64,000 nt of DNA from Nesterenkonia muleiensis (GCF_003600155.1 NZ_QWLD01000016.1:248001-312000), one strand, 5' to 3'; shown: positions 24,593 through 34,221, counted from the first letter of the stretch. A program made the numbers and translations. The notes: generated by a model not told the origin, from the sequence alone.

Positions 24593-27500
24593 TCATGACT
24601 TCAGCCGCGCGGCGAGGTCGTGGAAGGCCTGGAACGGGTTGCCGAAGCGGTGCAGTGTCATGGAGACCGCCTGTTCTTTGACCCAGTAGCGCAGCTCCAC
24701 CCTGCCGGAGGCCGTGACCGGGTCATCCAGCAGTGCGACCTCAGGACGCTCAGCCACAGCGTCCCAGACGTCTGGATCCAGCCCGCCGAGAACCCGGACC
24801 CGGACGCCGACGCCGGCGTCATGATCTCCTTCGGAGAGTGCTGCGGCGAAATCGGAGTCATTCTCCTTGGCTGGTTTGGCGCCCAGGGCCTTGAGTAGTT
24901 TGACCACAGGCTTGGGGGTTTTGGGGTGCCGGGAGATGCTCAGCGTGCTTCCGGCGGCCGCCGCTGCGGCCAGCGCCCGGGCCACCTCCTTCGGCTGCGC
25001 CCCCGGCCCCACACGCAGCAGGACCTCGGAGGGGCGGTAGCGGAAGATATTCGCCTCCGAGCTCAGACCGGTGCGGTCCTGGGCTGTGCCGAACTTCTTC
25101 TTCCACCAGCGGGCGTCGTCGGCCACAGCAATCTGCAGGAACTGCATGGCTTCACCCTCCAGCAAGCCCTTGGACTCGATGATCTCCAGCAACTCACCTA
25201 CCTCGGGAGTCGCCACCTGTGCTGGGGCAGTTCTCGTCGGATCAGTGAGTTCCTGCCAGGTGCCGAAGAGCATCACGTAGTTGGGACCGCCGGCCTTGGA
25301 TCCCAGTCCCACCGAGGATTTCTTCCAGCCGCCGAATGACTGGCGCTGGACAACCGCACCGGTGATACCGCGGTTGACGTAGGCATTGCCTACCTGGACC
25401 TCGTCCAGCCACTGGGTGACCTCTTTGGTCTCCAGGGAGTGGATCCCGCCGGTGAGCCCGAACTCCACCTGGTTCTGGTACTGGATGGCCTGCTGGAGAT
25501 CCGTGGCCTCCATGAGCCCCAGCACCGGTCCGAAGACCTCGGTGAGGTGGAAGAAGCTGCCGGGCTGCACCCCGGTTTTGATACCGGGACTCCAGAGCTT
25601 GCCGGTGTCATCCAGCGGCTTGGGCTTCAGCAGCCAGGCCTCCCCTGGTTCCAGCGTGGTCAGGGCACGCTCCAGCTTCTCCGAGGGCAGTTCGGTCAGC
25701 GGACCGATGGTGGCCGAGAGGTTCTGCGGCCAGTCCACCACCATGGACTGGGCGGCGTCGATGAGCTGGCGGCGGAAGCGCTCCGAGCGGTACACGCTGC
25801 CCACCAGAATGCCCAGGGAGGCCGCCGAGCATTTCTGGCCGGCATGGCCGAAGGCGGAGTTGACCAGGTCGGCCACCGCGAGATCACGGTCGGCGGCCGG
25901 GGTCACGATCAGCGCATTCTTTCCTGAGGTCTCGGCGTTGATGGTCATCTGCGGGTCCCAGGAGCGGAACAGTGCGGCAGTCTCTGAGGCCCCGGTGAGG
26001 ATGACCCGGTCCACACCGTGGTGGCTGACCAGCTTCTTGCCCGCCTCACCTTCGAAGGGGTAGACCCCGTGCAGCGCCTCGTGCGGTACACCGGCGTCCC
26101 AGAGCGCCTCCAGGATGGCCATGGAGCAGTGCGGTGTGGGTTTGGAGGGCTTGTGGATCACCGCTGCCCCGGCGGCGAGCGCGGCGAAGGTGCCGCCTGC
26201 CGGGATCGCCAGCGGGAAGTTCCACGGCGGGGTGATCAGCACCAGCTTGTCCGGAACGAATCGGGCGTGGTCGACAGTCTCCAGCTCCAGGGCGCTGTGT
26301 GCGTAGTAGCGGGCGAAGTCGATGGCTTCGGAAATCTCGGCGTCGGTCTGGATGATGGACTTTCCGACCTCGGCGGCGGCCAGGCTGAGCAGGTGCCCGC
26401 GGCGGGCGGCCAGAATATCGGCCGCCCGGTAGAGGATCGCCGCCCGCTCCTGAGCCGGACGGTGGGCCCAGTCATCAGCAGCGGTGCGCGCGGTCTCCAC
26501 CAGCTGGTCGATATCTGAGACACCGACGCTTTCAGGGACCGACTGCTCAGCCAGCCATTCGGGAGTGGCCCGGGCGATGATCTGCTCAGCCCAGCGCTGG
26601 TTGGCCTCCAGGGCGGGATTGGTGTCGGGCTCGTTGACGAAGGCTGGAATACCTGAACTGTAGTCGCTCGGCTCCTGGGACTCTTCGGCGAACCGGTCCT
26701 GGGTGTGGGCAGGTGAGGGGACGGCGTCGTCGTTCTCCAGGATCTCGGTCAGAGTCTCCAGCGAGGCCCGGAACCGGGCCTCCTCCCGGATGAAGATCTC
26801 CGAACCCTGCCCGTTCTCATCAACGGCAAGGTCGAAGATTCCGGACATGAAGTTCTCCCGGTGAGCGTTCTCCTCCAGCCGGCGCACCAGGTAGGAGATG
26901 GCGACGTCAAACTCGGCCGGGCGCACTGCGGGCACATAGAGCAGCAGCTGGCCGACGTCGGCGCTGATCGGTCCCTGCTGCTCAGCGGCCATTCCCTGCA
27001 GCATCTCGAACTCGAGCCGGTCGCTGACACCCTGCTCAACCCCCAACAGGTGGGCGAAGGCGATGTCGAACAGATTGTGCCCGGCCACTCCCAGCCGCAC
27101 TCCCCGCATCCGCTCAGGCGTCAGCAGCCAGTGCAGAACCAGTTTGTAGTTGGCGTCTGAGGCCTGCTTGGAGGCACAGGTGACCACCGGCCAGTCATGG
27201 ATATCGGCATGCACCTGCTCCATGGCCAGGTTGGCACCCTTGACCAGGCGGATCTTGATGCCCGCTCCTCCGGCGTCGAGGCGGGCATTGGCGAACTCGG
27301 CGAGCTCCTGGACCGCGGCCAACGCATCGGGGAGGTATGCCTGGATGACGATGCCGGCCTCGTAGTTCTTCATCTGTTCCATGGCCAGCAGCCGCTTGAA
27401 CACCGCGATGGTCAGCCGCAGATCCCGGTACTCCTCCATGTCCAGGTTGATGAACTTCGAGCCGGCCGGCGCCTGGGCGGCCTCTTCGTAGAGGGGGATC

Positions 27501-28132
27501 AGACGCTCGACCACGTAGTCCACGGTGGCCTCGAAGCCCCACATCGAAATCTGGGAGGCGATGGAGGAGACCTTGATGGACACATAGTCCACATCCGTGC
27601 GGCGCAGCAGCCGGAACGTGTCGTCCAGGTGCTTATCGGCTTCGTCCTCGCCCAGCACCGCCTCACCGAGCAGGTTGATGTTCAGCCGGTTGCCCTGCTT
27701 CTTGATCTTCGCCACGGCCTGGCCGAGCTGCTTGTCGCGGGCGTCGACCACCATATGACCCACCATAGAGCGCATCCGCTGCCGGGCTGCCGGCACCACC
27801 ACGTTCGGCAGCAGCTTGCCCAGCGCGGAGCCGGCCTGGATCTGGGCGCGGTCGAGCCGGCCGAGGGTCTCCGGGGCGAGGCCGCCGAGTTCGCTGAGCG
27901 CCTTGGCCGCAGCCTTGGAGTCCTCGGTGCGGATCACCCGGTCCACGAATCCGACGGTGAAGTCTAATCCGGTGGGGTGGGAGAGTACCGTAGCGAGCCG
28001 CTCGGCGGACTTGTGCGGCTTGGCGCCGGAGGCTTGGGTCTTCTGCAGCCACTGGGCGACCTTCTCCACCGCAGCATCAGAGAGCCGCTCCAGCTTCTGG
28101 CGGGTAGGACTGTCCTGGACGTGGGGGACCAT
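24593..28132 (-). CDS. putA: Bifunctional proline dehydrogenase / L-glutamate gamma-semialdehyde dehydrogenase
   Basis: A 1179-residue PutA that oxidises proline to glutamate. Residues to about 480 form the FAD-dependent proline dehydrogenase barrel (INLLGEAVLGEDEAD, YVSIKVSSIASQ, KFINLDMEEYRDL, RLVKGANLAMEQ). From about 540 to 1030 is the aldehyde dehydrogenase: ITPPWNFPLAIPAGG, the Glu in INAETSGKNALIV and the catalytic Cys in GHAGQKCSAASLGILVG. About 150 further residues follow. There is no DNA-binding ribbon-helix-helix at the N-terminus, so it is the non-regulatory type. GAGGAGCG precedes the ATG. The divergent regulator at 28260 is its likely controller. Confidence 0.95.
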   Translation of the reverse strand: MVPHVQDSPTRQKLERLSDAAVEKVAQWLQKTQASGAKPHKSAERLATVLSHPTGLDFTVGFVDRVIRTEDSKAAAKALSELGGLAPETLGRLDRAQIQAGSALGKLLPNVVVPAARQRMRSMVGHMVVDARDKQLGQAVAKIKKQGNRLNINLLGEAVLGEDEADKHLDDTFRLLRRTDVDYVSIKVSSIASQISMWGFEATVDYVVERLIPLYEEAAQAPAGSKFINLDMEEYRDLRLTIAVFKRLLAMEQMKNYEAGIVIQAYLPDALAAVQELAEFANARLDAGGAGIKIRLVKGANLAMEQVHADIHDWPVVTCASKQASDANYKLVLHWLLTPERMRGVRLGVAGHNLFDIAFAHLLGVEQGVSDRLEFEMLQGMAAEQQGPISADVGQLLLYVPAVRPAEFDVAISYLVRRLEENAHRENFMSGIFDLAVDENGQGSEIFIREEARFRASLETLTEILENDDAVPSPAHTQDRFAEESQEPSDYSSGIPAFVNEPDTNPALEANQRWAEQIIARATPEWLAEQSVPESVGVSDIDQLVETARTAADDWAHRPAQERAAILYRAADILAARRGHLLSLAAAEVGKSIIQTDAEISEAIDFARYYAHSALELETVDHARFVPDKLVLITPPWNFPLAIPAGGTFAALAAGAAVIHKPSKPTPHCSMAILEALWDAGVPHEALHGVYPFEGEAGKKLVSHHGVDRVILTGASETAALFRSWDPQMTINAETSGKNALIVTPAADRDLAVADLVNSAFGHAGQKCSAASLGILVGSVYRSERFRRQLIDAAQSMVVDWPQNLSATIGPLTELPSEKLERALTTLEPGEAWLLKPKPLDDTGKLWSPGIKTGVQPGSFFHLTEVFGPVLGLMEATDLQQAIQYQNQVEFGLTGGIHSLETKEVTQWLDEVQVGNAYVNRGITGAVVQRQSFGGWKKSSVGLGSKAGGPNYVMLFGTWQELTDPTRTAPAQVATPEVGELLEIIESKGLLEGEAMQFLQIAVADDARWWKKKFGTAQDRTGLSSEANIFRYRPSEVLLRVGPGAQPKEVARALAAAAAAGSTLSISRHPKTPKPVVKLLKALGAKPAKENDSDFAAALSEGDHDAGVGVRVRVLGGLDPDVWDAVAERPEVALLDDPVTASGRVELRYWVKEQAVSMTLHRFGNPFQAFHDLAARLKS

Positions 28133-28228
28133 AGATTCGCTCCTCTAGCACGGCTATTGTCTGCTGTCCTCCCAGTCTGCGAGCTGCCGGTCCATCCCGG
28201 AAGGAGAACGACGACGCCCACACCACCT

Positions 28229-28241
28229 TTTTGAGTCAAAA
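28229..28241. promoter_or_regulatory. Candidate operator between putA and its divergent regulator
   Basis: TTTTGAGTCAAAA is a perfect 13-base palindrome about its central G. It lies 97 bases before the putA start and 18 bases before the regulator start. A 12-of-13 match, TTTTGACTCAGAA, recurs inside the regulator gene at 28958-28970. Position and repetition suggest a binding site of the adjacent GntR-type protein. Confidence 0.45.
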
Positions 28242-28259
28242 TAGGGCAGACTGGTGGGT

Positions 28260-29705
28260 ATGGACACACTGACTCCTGGCCGGCCGCGAGTTCAGGAGAC
28301 TGTCGATGACATCGTGGCCTCGGTCCTGGCCACTGCCGGACCCCGGGTGGGAACCCCTGCCTACTCGACCCGCAGCATCGCCGAGCTGACCGGGCTGAGC
28401 CAGACCCTGGTCTCGCGCGCGGTCCGGCGCATTCGCCGCCCCGGCAGCATCATGGCAGCCGCGTCCGGCCCGCCTCTTGCTGCGGGTTCCTCCGCCGATC
28501 CCAAGATTCCGGCGTTGCAGTTGGCCGAGTTCGGTGTGGAGTTCCCTCAGATCACCCTGCGCTTCGAACCGGCCGACGCGGATCCTGCCTTGCGCCCCCG
28601 GGTCTTCGAGCGCCGCGCTGCGGCGGTGATGGCCGCGCTCTGGGTCTCCGGGGCGGCGTCGTGGCCCTCAGCGGCGGGTGTTTCACGCAACACGTGGACC
28701 GAAACTGTTGAAAGACCAATCGAAGACCCCGGAGTTCCCACCGTTTCAGCACACCAGTTCCTGGTTCACTGGAATCCAGCCGCGTGCCGCTGGGAGACCT
28801 TCTTGGCCCAGGTGGCCGGGATGCTGGATCACTGCGTCACCTCTCCGGAGGCGATTCCCGCCGGCCTGCTCAGGCTTCTGGCTTCCCGGGTGGGTCACGC
28901 ACTGCACGGGGTGCGCTGGGCCCGGGGGTCAGCCGAGGCGCCGGAAACTTCTTCACATTTTGACTCAGAACGGGTCACCGTCGCGGAGTTCCCCTCCCCC
29001 GGCCGCTCGGAGCACAACCGGTGGCTGCCGCGGGTGGAGCTCTCAGCCACCGAGCAGATCGCCGTGGCTCTGCGCAAGGAGATGACCGACTCGGGCTTCG
29101 CCCCAGGCGGCAGGATCAGCGCCTCGGGCATGGCTCAGCGGTTGGGCCTGGACCCCTCCACCGTGCGCACAGCCATGCGTCAGCTTGCCGATGATGGTCT
29201 GCTGGCCCGCAGTGACCGCGGGTTCCGGCTGCCGCTGCTGACCGGGGCGGATGTGATCGATCTCTATGCCTCCCGTCTGCATGTGGGAATGGTCATCCTG
29301 CGTGCCTGTGCCGCTCAGCCGAAGCATCGGCTGCTGCCTGCCCGGCTGGCACTGGGGTCCTTGGAGGCTGTGGCTGCACGGGGTTCCCGGGTTGACTCCG
29401 GAGAGGCAGACCTGCGGTTCCAGCAGGAGCTGGCCGAGGCCTCAGGGCTGCCGCAGTCAGCGCGGAGCTTCCACGCCCTGACCCTGCGGGTGCGGATGTT
29501 CATCTCAGTGCTTCAGCTGGACTACTCCCCGGCCGCAGACCGTCTGGTCAGCGACAATCGCCGGATCCTCACCGCGGTGCTGGAGGGCCGGGCCGGGGAG
29601 GCGGTGCGCATCTGGCGCAGCAAGCAGGACAATGCGGTACGCCACATGTCAGCCCTGGCACCGGACACCTTCGACGCCGCCCTCTGGGACCGCCTGGCCC
29701 ACTGA
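28260..29705 (+). CDS. Two-HTH GntR/FCD-type regulator, probably of putA
   Basis: About 481 residues, roughly twice the length of a normal GntR protein. An N-terminal HTH is seen near residues 36-60 (STRSIAELTGLSQTLVSRAV), then an unassigned region of about 190 residues, a second, GntR-type winged helix at about 262-325 (ATEQIAVALRKEMTDSGFAP, DPSTVRTAMRQLADDGLLA), and a C-terminal FCD-like helical effector domain. The ATG at 28260 and a GTG two codons earlier are both possible. It is divergent from putA with 127 bases between, so it probably responds to proline or pyrroline-5-carboxylate. Regulators of this length occur next to putA in related actinobacteria, as far as I recall. Confidence 0.75.
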   Translation: MDTLTPGRPRVQETVDDIVASVLATAGPRVGTPAYSTRSIAELTGLSQTLVSRAVRRIRRPGSIMAAASGPPLAAGSSADPKIPALQLAEFGVEFPQITLRFEPADADPALRPRVFERRAAAVMAALWVSGAASWPSAAGVSRNTWTETVERPIEDPGVPTVSAHQFLVHWNPAACRWETFLAQVAGMLDHCVTSPEAIPAGLLRLLASRVGHALHGVRWARGSAEAPETSSHFDSERVTVAEFPSPGRSEHNRWLPRVELSATEQIAVALRKEMTDSGFAPGGRISASGMAQRLGLDPSTVRTAMRQLADDGLLARSDRGFRLPLLTGADVIDLYASRLHVGMVILRACAAQPKHRLLPARLALGSLEAVAARGSRVDSGEADLRFQQELAEASGLPQSARSFHALTLRVRMFISVLQLDYSPAADRLVSDNRRILTAVLEGRAGEAVRIWRSKQDNAVRHMSALAPDTFDAALWDRLAH

Positions 29706-29735
29706 GCCAGACCAAGGGCACTGTGCGCCCCGCTG

Positions 29736-31151
29736 TCATGGTGCCAGATGCTGCTGGAGCACTTTTCCCATGATGCGTGCGGCCTGCGGGTAGTTTCCGG
29801 GGTCACGGCCGGCATAGGTGAGACGGATGCAGGGAGCCACCGGTTCGGCGGGGAAGAGCTCATCGCCCAGAACAACGCTGACGCCTTCCATCTCAGCTTC
29901 ACGGATGAACCGCCCCAGATCAGTGCCATCAGGCAGACACGCCCAGAGGTTGAGTCCACCCCGAGGCCGAGTCTCGACCTGCAGCTCTGGGGCGTGCTCC
30001 CCCAAGCTGGCAAGCAGAAGGTCTCGGCGTGAGCCGAGCTGTTCGTTGAGATTCCTCAAGTGGGTCTTCCACGCTGGCTGAGTGACCACATCCAGCGCCA
30101 CCGCCTGCAGCATTCCGCTGACGTAGATCGACTCGGACTGGGCGGCGTGCAGCAGGCGGTCGCGAACCGGGCCCCGAGCCACCACACCTGCCACCCGCAC
30201 TGCCGGGGAGACGCTCTTGGAGAGCGAGCGCAGATACACCACATGTCCGAGGTCATCATCAGCGGCAAGCGGACGGGGCTCGGAATCGATGGAGAAGTCA
30301 CAAGCCCAGTCATCCTCGATCAGGAAAGCCCGGTGCTTGCGGACCACTTCTAGGATCTTCTGCCCCAACCCGCGGCTCCACTGCGCCCCGGTGGGATTCG
30401 CATACGTCGGCTGGGCGTAGAAGGCTCGTGCGCCGGTCTGAGCGAAGGCACGCTCCACATCCATCGGGTCTGGGCCAGCGGATGAGCTCGGGATCGGCAC
30501 GATCTCCACGTTCGCCTGCGCTGCCGCCAGGATCGCACCCCAGTAGGTGGGTGACTCCATGATCAGCGGCTCACCCGGCCCGGCCAGTGAACGGAAAGCG
30601 GCGCTGAGTCCGCTCTGACTCCCAGGCAAGATAATGACATCCTCTGCCGACGGCGCAGCCAACCCGGCGGGGACACTGGCTGCGAGTTCTGCGGCAAACC
30701 ATGCACGAAGCTCAGGCATTCCTGCCGGTGAAGGGCCGGCCAGGAATGAGCGGGTACGCGCAGCCCTGGTGAAGGCTGCGCGAATCAGCCGCTCAGGCAG
30801 CAGCTGCGGGTCAGGGAAGCCGAGGCTGAGGTCGATGGTGCCTGGACGTGCCGGCCGCAAGGCTGAGGCCATCTGCACCGACCGGGACCGCCCGGCACCC
30901 AGCGCGTTGGTCTGCCAGGAGTAGTCATGAGGCCTGACATCCCGCAAGGAGCGCACGAAGCTCCCCACACCGGGCCTGCTCTCCACCAGTCCCTGCACGG
31001 CAAGGCTGCGCAGAGCCTTCTGGACGGTCACGGGACTCGCGCCGTATTCAGCGACCAGGCTACGAGTGCTGGGCAGCCGTGCACCGGGAGCCGCACCGCT
31101 GATCCAACGCGTGAGCCCCTCCACGATCCGGTGACTGCTATCCTGTTTCAT
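29736..31151 (-). CDS. MocR-type GntR/aminotransferase-fold regulator
   Basis: A 471-residue MocR protein. An N-terminal GntR winged helix (LPSTRSLVAEYGASPVTVQKAL, GLVESRPGVGSFV) is fused to a fold-type I aminotransferase domain with the ILPGSQSGLSAAFRSL segment, the cofactor-anchoring NPTGAQWS and EDDWACDF, and the PLP lysine in YLRSLSKSVSPAVR. Such proteins sense pyridoxal phosphate or an amino-acid adduct. It faces the EamA exporter gene across a shared start region (the two first ATGs overlap), so it most likely regulates that exporter. No Shine-Dalgarno is seen; the mRNA may be leaderless. Confidence 0.9.
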   Translation of the reverse strand: MKQDSSHRIVEGLTRWISGAAPGARLPSTRSLVAEYGASPVTVQKALRSLAVQGLVESRPGVGSFVRSLRDVRPHDYSWQTNALGAGRSRSVQMASALRPARPGTIDLSLGFPDPQLLPERLIRAAFTRAARTRSFLAGPSPAGMPELRAWFAAELAASVPAGLAAPSAEDVIILPGSQSGLSAAFRSLAGPGEPLIMESPTYWGAILAAAQANVEIVPIPSSSAGPDPMDVERAFAQTGARAFYAQPTYANPTGAQWSRGLGQKILEVVRKHRAFLIEDDWACDFSIDSEPRPLAADDDLGHVVYLRSLSKSVSPAVRVAGVVARGPVRDRLLHAAQSESIYVSGMLQAVALDVVTQPAWKTHLRNLNEQLGSRRDLLLASLGEHAPELQVETRPRGGLNLWACLPDGTDLGRFIREAEMEGVSVVLGDELFPAEPVAPCIRLTYAGRDPGNYPQAARIMGKVLQQHLAP

Positions 31152-31203
31152 GAGAATAGATAATAGCGCTACTGCTTATCGCTCTTCTGTGCTACTCGCT
31201 GAG

Positions 31204-32148
31204 ATGCCGTCAGCCAGAGGGATCCTGTGGGGCTTCCTAGGCGTAGCGATCTTCTCCCTGACCGTCCCCTTGACCCGTATCGCGGTATCGGACAACGGGC
31301 TCGATGCCCTCTTCGTCGGCGCCGGACGCGCCGTGATCGCCGGTGTCTTGGCCGCTCTGGCCTTGGGACTGACCCGGCAGCACCTCCCCCGAGGAGCACA
31401 GTGGGGGCGGCTGGCGGTGATCGCCGGCGGCATCGTGATCGGATTTCCGGTGCTCACCTCCTATGCCCTGACTGCCTCGACAGCAACTCATGGGGCAGTG
31501 GTGATCGCGCTTCTGCCGGCTGTCACTGCGGTGGTCGCAGTGCGGCGCATCCGGGAGCGGCCAGGCGCGGTGTTCTGGGCCGCGACTGTGTTGGGCGCCG
31601 TCGCCGCAGTGGGCTTCGCCGCGGCGCACGGAGGGGGCCTCGGCGGCCTGCACTGGTCGGACCTGCTGCTTCTGGCTGCAGTGGTTGCCGCAGCTTTCGG
31701 CTACGCAGAAGGTGGTCTGCTGGCCCGGGAGCTCGGCGCCTGGCAGACCGTCTCGTGGGCTTTGGTGATGAGCCTGCCGGTGATGCTGGTGCTGACCGGA
31801 GCCTCCGCGGTCAGCCAGCCGCCCTCAGGAGGCCCCGCGCAGTGGGCCGCATTCGTGTACCTGGGCCTGATGTCGATGTTCCTGGGGTTCTTCGCCTGGT
31901 ATCGCGGGCTCGGGATCGGGCCTGTCTCCCGGGTCAGCCAGGTGCAGCTGGTCCAGCCGGTGCTGAGCCTGGGCTGGGCCGCGCTGCTGCTGGGTGAGCC
32001 GATCACGGCAATCACTGTGCTTGGCGGTGTCGCGGTCATCGCCTGTGCTGCGGTCGCGGTGAACGCCAGACTCCTGGGCTGGGCGAGGAAGAGTCCGGTA
32101 GCTGGAACACCCGGCGGTACAGATGTCACGGCCTCGGCGGGGAAGTAG
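31204..32148 (+). CDS. EamA-family (DMT superfamily) exporter, MocR-linked
   Basis: A ten-helix drug/metabolite transporter with two EamA repeats, 314 residues from the ATG at 31204. An ATG at 31150 would add 18 residues but would overlap the divergent MocR start and leave no promoter; MPSARGILWGFLGVAIFSLT is a typical EamA beginning. MocR-linked EamA proteins usually export amino acids or related metabolites. The LysE-type exporter gene follows after 9 bases, so two exporters are cotranscribed. The interval 31152-31203 has GCTACT twice (near 31167 and 31191), possible MocR half sites. Confidence 0.82.
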   Translation: MPSARGILWGFLGVAIFSLTVPLTRIAVSDNGLDALFVGAGRAVIAGVLAALALGLTRQHLPRGAQWGRLAVIAGGIVIGFPVLTSYALTASTATHGAVVIALLPAVTAVVAVRRIRERPGAVFWAATVLGAVAAVGFAAAHGGGLGGLHWSDLLLLAAVVAAAFGYAEGGLLARELGAWQTVSWALVMSLPVMLVLTGASAVSQPPSGGPAQWAAFVYLGLMSMFLGFFAWYRGLGIGPVSRVSQVQLVQPVLSLGWAALLLGEPITAITVLGGVAVIACAAVAVNARLLGWARKSPVAGTPGGTDVTASAGK

Positions 32149-32157
32149 GTTATCCAA

Positions 32158-32781
32158 GTGACGACGTTTCTGCCACTGATCCTGTTCTTCATCGCCGGGG
32201 CCGGCACCCCGGGGCCGAACAATACGATCGCCATGGCCTCCGGCGCCAACTACGGGCTCAAGCGCACCTTCCCGTGCGTCGCCGGAGTCAATGTCGGATT
32301 CCCCGTGATGCTGATCCTCATAGGACTCGGCCTGGGCGGAGTGCTCACCCAGTGGCCCTGGGTGCTGGATGTGCTGCGGCCCATCGGCGTGCTCTATCTG
32401 CTGTGGCTGGCCTGGCGGATCGGCACCGCACTGACTGACCTTGAGACCCGCGGTCAGGGCAGGCCTCCGGGGTTCGTGCAGATGGCGCTGTTTCAGTTCG
32501 TCAACCCCAAGGCGTGGACTCTGGTGGTCGCAGCCGTTTCGACCTATACCGGGTTCTGGGACAACTTCTTGGCAGAGGTGCTGGTCCTCGCCGCATTCGC
32601 CGTGGTGTTCAGCACCCCCTGCACAGTGGCCTGGGCGCTGCTGGGGGTCGGAGCCGGCAAGGTCATCTCCACGCCGCACCATCTGCGCATCTTCAACCTG
32701 GTGATGGCGGCTCTGCTGGTGCTTTCGCTGATCCCTGCGGTGGTCGAGACCGTTGAGTCCGTCCAGCTGCTGCTCAGCTGA
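32158..32781 (+). CDS. LysE-family amino-acid exporter
   Basis: A 207-residue LysE/RhtB-type membrane protein with six predicted helices. The signature FFIAGAGTPGPNNTIAMASGAN is near the start, followed by GLKRTFPCVAGVNVGF and FQFVNPKAWTLVV. The start is GTG. It is immediately downstream of an EamA exporter and probably exports amino acids such as cysteine, threonine or a basic residue; the substrate is not readable. Its 3' end overlaps the convergent NUDIX gene by eight bases. Confidence 0.88.
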   Translation: MTTFLPLILFFIAGAGTPGPNNTIAMASGANYGLKRTFPCVAGVNVGFPVMLILIGLGLGGVLTQWPWVLDVLRPIGVLYLLWLAWRIGTALTDLETRGQGRPPGFVQMALFQFVNPKAWTLVVAAVSTYTGFWDNFLAEVLVLAAFAVVFSTPCTVAWALLGVGAGKVISTPHHLRIFNLVMAALLVLSLIPAVVETVESVQLLLS

Positions 32782-33211
32782 GCAGCCCCGCCAGACGACG
32801 GGCGACGTCGACCAGTGAGACCCTGTCCAGCTCATCGATCTCCGGCTGAGTGAACCAGGCGACGTCGTCGGTGGATCCGTCGGTCTCCACCGTCAGTTCC
32901 CCGCCGGTGATATGCGCCCGGTAGATGATCCGCAGGCTCTGCAGGGGGATTCCGTCCCGTCCGGAGGACGGGGTACGCTGCTCACCCGGAACAATCCTGT
33001 TGTCGATGCCCAGCAGTTCATCGATCGCTACGTGGTATCCGGACTCCTCGAAGACTTCGCGTACTGCGGCGTCGGCTGGGTCCTCGCCCGGGTCCAGGCC
33101 ACCGCCGGGGAGAGTCCACCCGGAGGCAAAATCCTGTAGATGCCAGTGAGGCAGCAACATCCGGCCCTCGGCGTCGGTGATGACCGCATAGGCGGCAATG
33201 CGGGTATCCAT
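32774..33211 (-). CDS. NUDIX hydrolase
   Basis: A 145-residue single-domain NUDIX protein. The NUDIX box is complete: GGGLDPGEDPADAAVREVF then EESGYHV, with the metal-binding REVFEE. It hydrolyses a nucleoside diphosphate linked to another group; family members include MutT-like and ADP-ribose pyrophosphatases, and the exact substrate cannot be assigned. It stands alone, with the EamA gene upstream on the same strand 24 bases away. Confidence 0.88.
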   Translation of the reverse strand: MDTRIAAYAVITDAEGRMLLPHWHLQDFASGWTLPGGGLDPGEDPADAAVREVFEESGYHVAIDELLGIDNRIVPGEQRTPSSGRDGIPLQSLRIIYRAHITGGELTVETDGSTDDVAWFTQPEIDELDRVSLVDVARRLAGLLS

Positions 33212-33235
33212 AGCAGTAGAACCTATCAGCGCAGA

Positions 33236-34153
33236 CTACATCGGGGACGCAGAACGACGCCGCCCGCCGCGCCTGGGCAGCCGCAGGCGCGGCGCCGCTC
33301 CGGCGGCAGACTGCGGACCAGTCAGCGTCAGCCCGTTGCTGAGCACCACCAGCAGCACCCCTGCCCAGGCGAGCAGCGGCAGCTGCTGCTGCAGCACCAC
33401 CAGACCGATGGTCGCGGCGAAGAGCGGATGCAGCGACATCCCCACCCCGAAGATCAGCGGACTGATGTGCCGCAGCACGATGAGGTCCAGGGCATAGGGC
33501 ACCGCCGTGGAGAGCAGGCCGGCCACGGCGGCGAAGAGGTAGGCCTCCAGCGGCGGTTGCGTATGCCAGATGATCATCACCAGCACCGGAAGCAGGCCCA
33601 GCGAGGAGAGGATGGTGGCCGCCGCTGTGCCTTGGACCCCGGGTACCCGCTGGCCGACCACACGGTTGGTGAGGATGTAGCCGGCCCAGCTGACGGCACC
33701 GATCAATGCGATGCCGATTCCCACGAAGTCTGTGGTGGGACCCGGTCCGGTCAGCAGAATCACTCCCAGCAGCGCCAGTCCGGCGGCGAGGATGTCCCGG
33801 CCCCGCCGGGAGGACCAGATGGCCACCGCCAAGGGGCCCAGAAACTCGATGGTCACCGCGGTGCCCAGCCCCACCCGGTCAATGGCCATGTACAGTGCAC
33901 CGTTCATCGTCGCGAAGAAGACTGCCAGCAGGATCACCGGACGCCACTGCGCGCCGGTGAAGCTGCGCAGCCGGGGCCGGGCGATGGAGCAGAGGATCAG
34001 CGCAGCGGCAATCTGCCGCACAGCGACCACACCCAGGGGGCCGAGCGTGGAGAAGGCGAAGGAACCTACTGCCGCCCCGGTTTGGGTGCTGAGCGCACCG
34101 GTGACGATGCAGGCGAACCCCCGCCCCGGTCTTCCCTCGAGTTTGCTGGTCAT
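33236..34153 (-). CDS. EamA/RhtA-like exporter
   Basis: A ten-helix transporter of about 305 residues. The start at 34153 (MTSKLEGRPGRG) gives a normal N-terminus; the longer frame adds 17 residues of non-homologous sequence. Segments such as VRQIAAALILCSIARP, FLGPLAVAIWSSRRGRDILA and VPYALDLIVLRHISP resemble the RhtA (threonine/homoserine) branch of EamA. It is divergent from a LysR gene 68 bases away, which probably regulates it. Confidence 0.85.
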   Translation of the reverse strand: MTSKLEGRPGRGFACIVTGALSTQTGAAVGSFAFSTLGPLGVVAVRQIAAALILCSIARPRLRSFTGAQWRPVILLAVFFATMNGALYMAIDRVGLGTAVTIEFLGPLAVAIWSSRRGRDILAAGLALLGVILLTGPGPTTDFVGIGIALIGAVSWAGYILTNRVVGQRVPGVQGTAAATILSSLGLLPVLVMIIWHTQPPLEAYLFAAVAGLLSTAVPYALDLIVLRHISPLIFGVGMSLHPLFAATIGLVVLQQQLPLLAWAGVLLVVLSNGLTLTGPQSAAGAAPRLRLPRRGGRRRSASPM

Positions 34154-34221
34154 ACGAGCATTCTCCAGCCACTGCGGGAAAGCGCATAATACCTCCAGCC
34201 GCACTGATATACGCTAAATAC

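Noticed and set aside
27197-27967. Plus-strand open frame of 256 codons over putA
   Set aside because: Lies fully inside the proline dehydrogenase domain of putA on the other strand; codon positions reflect putA.
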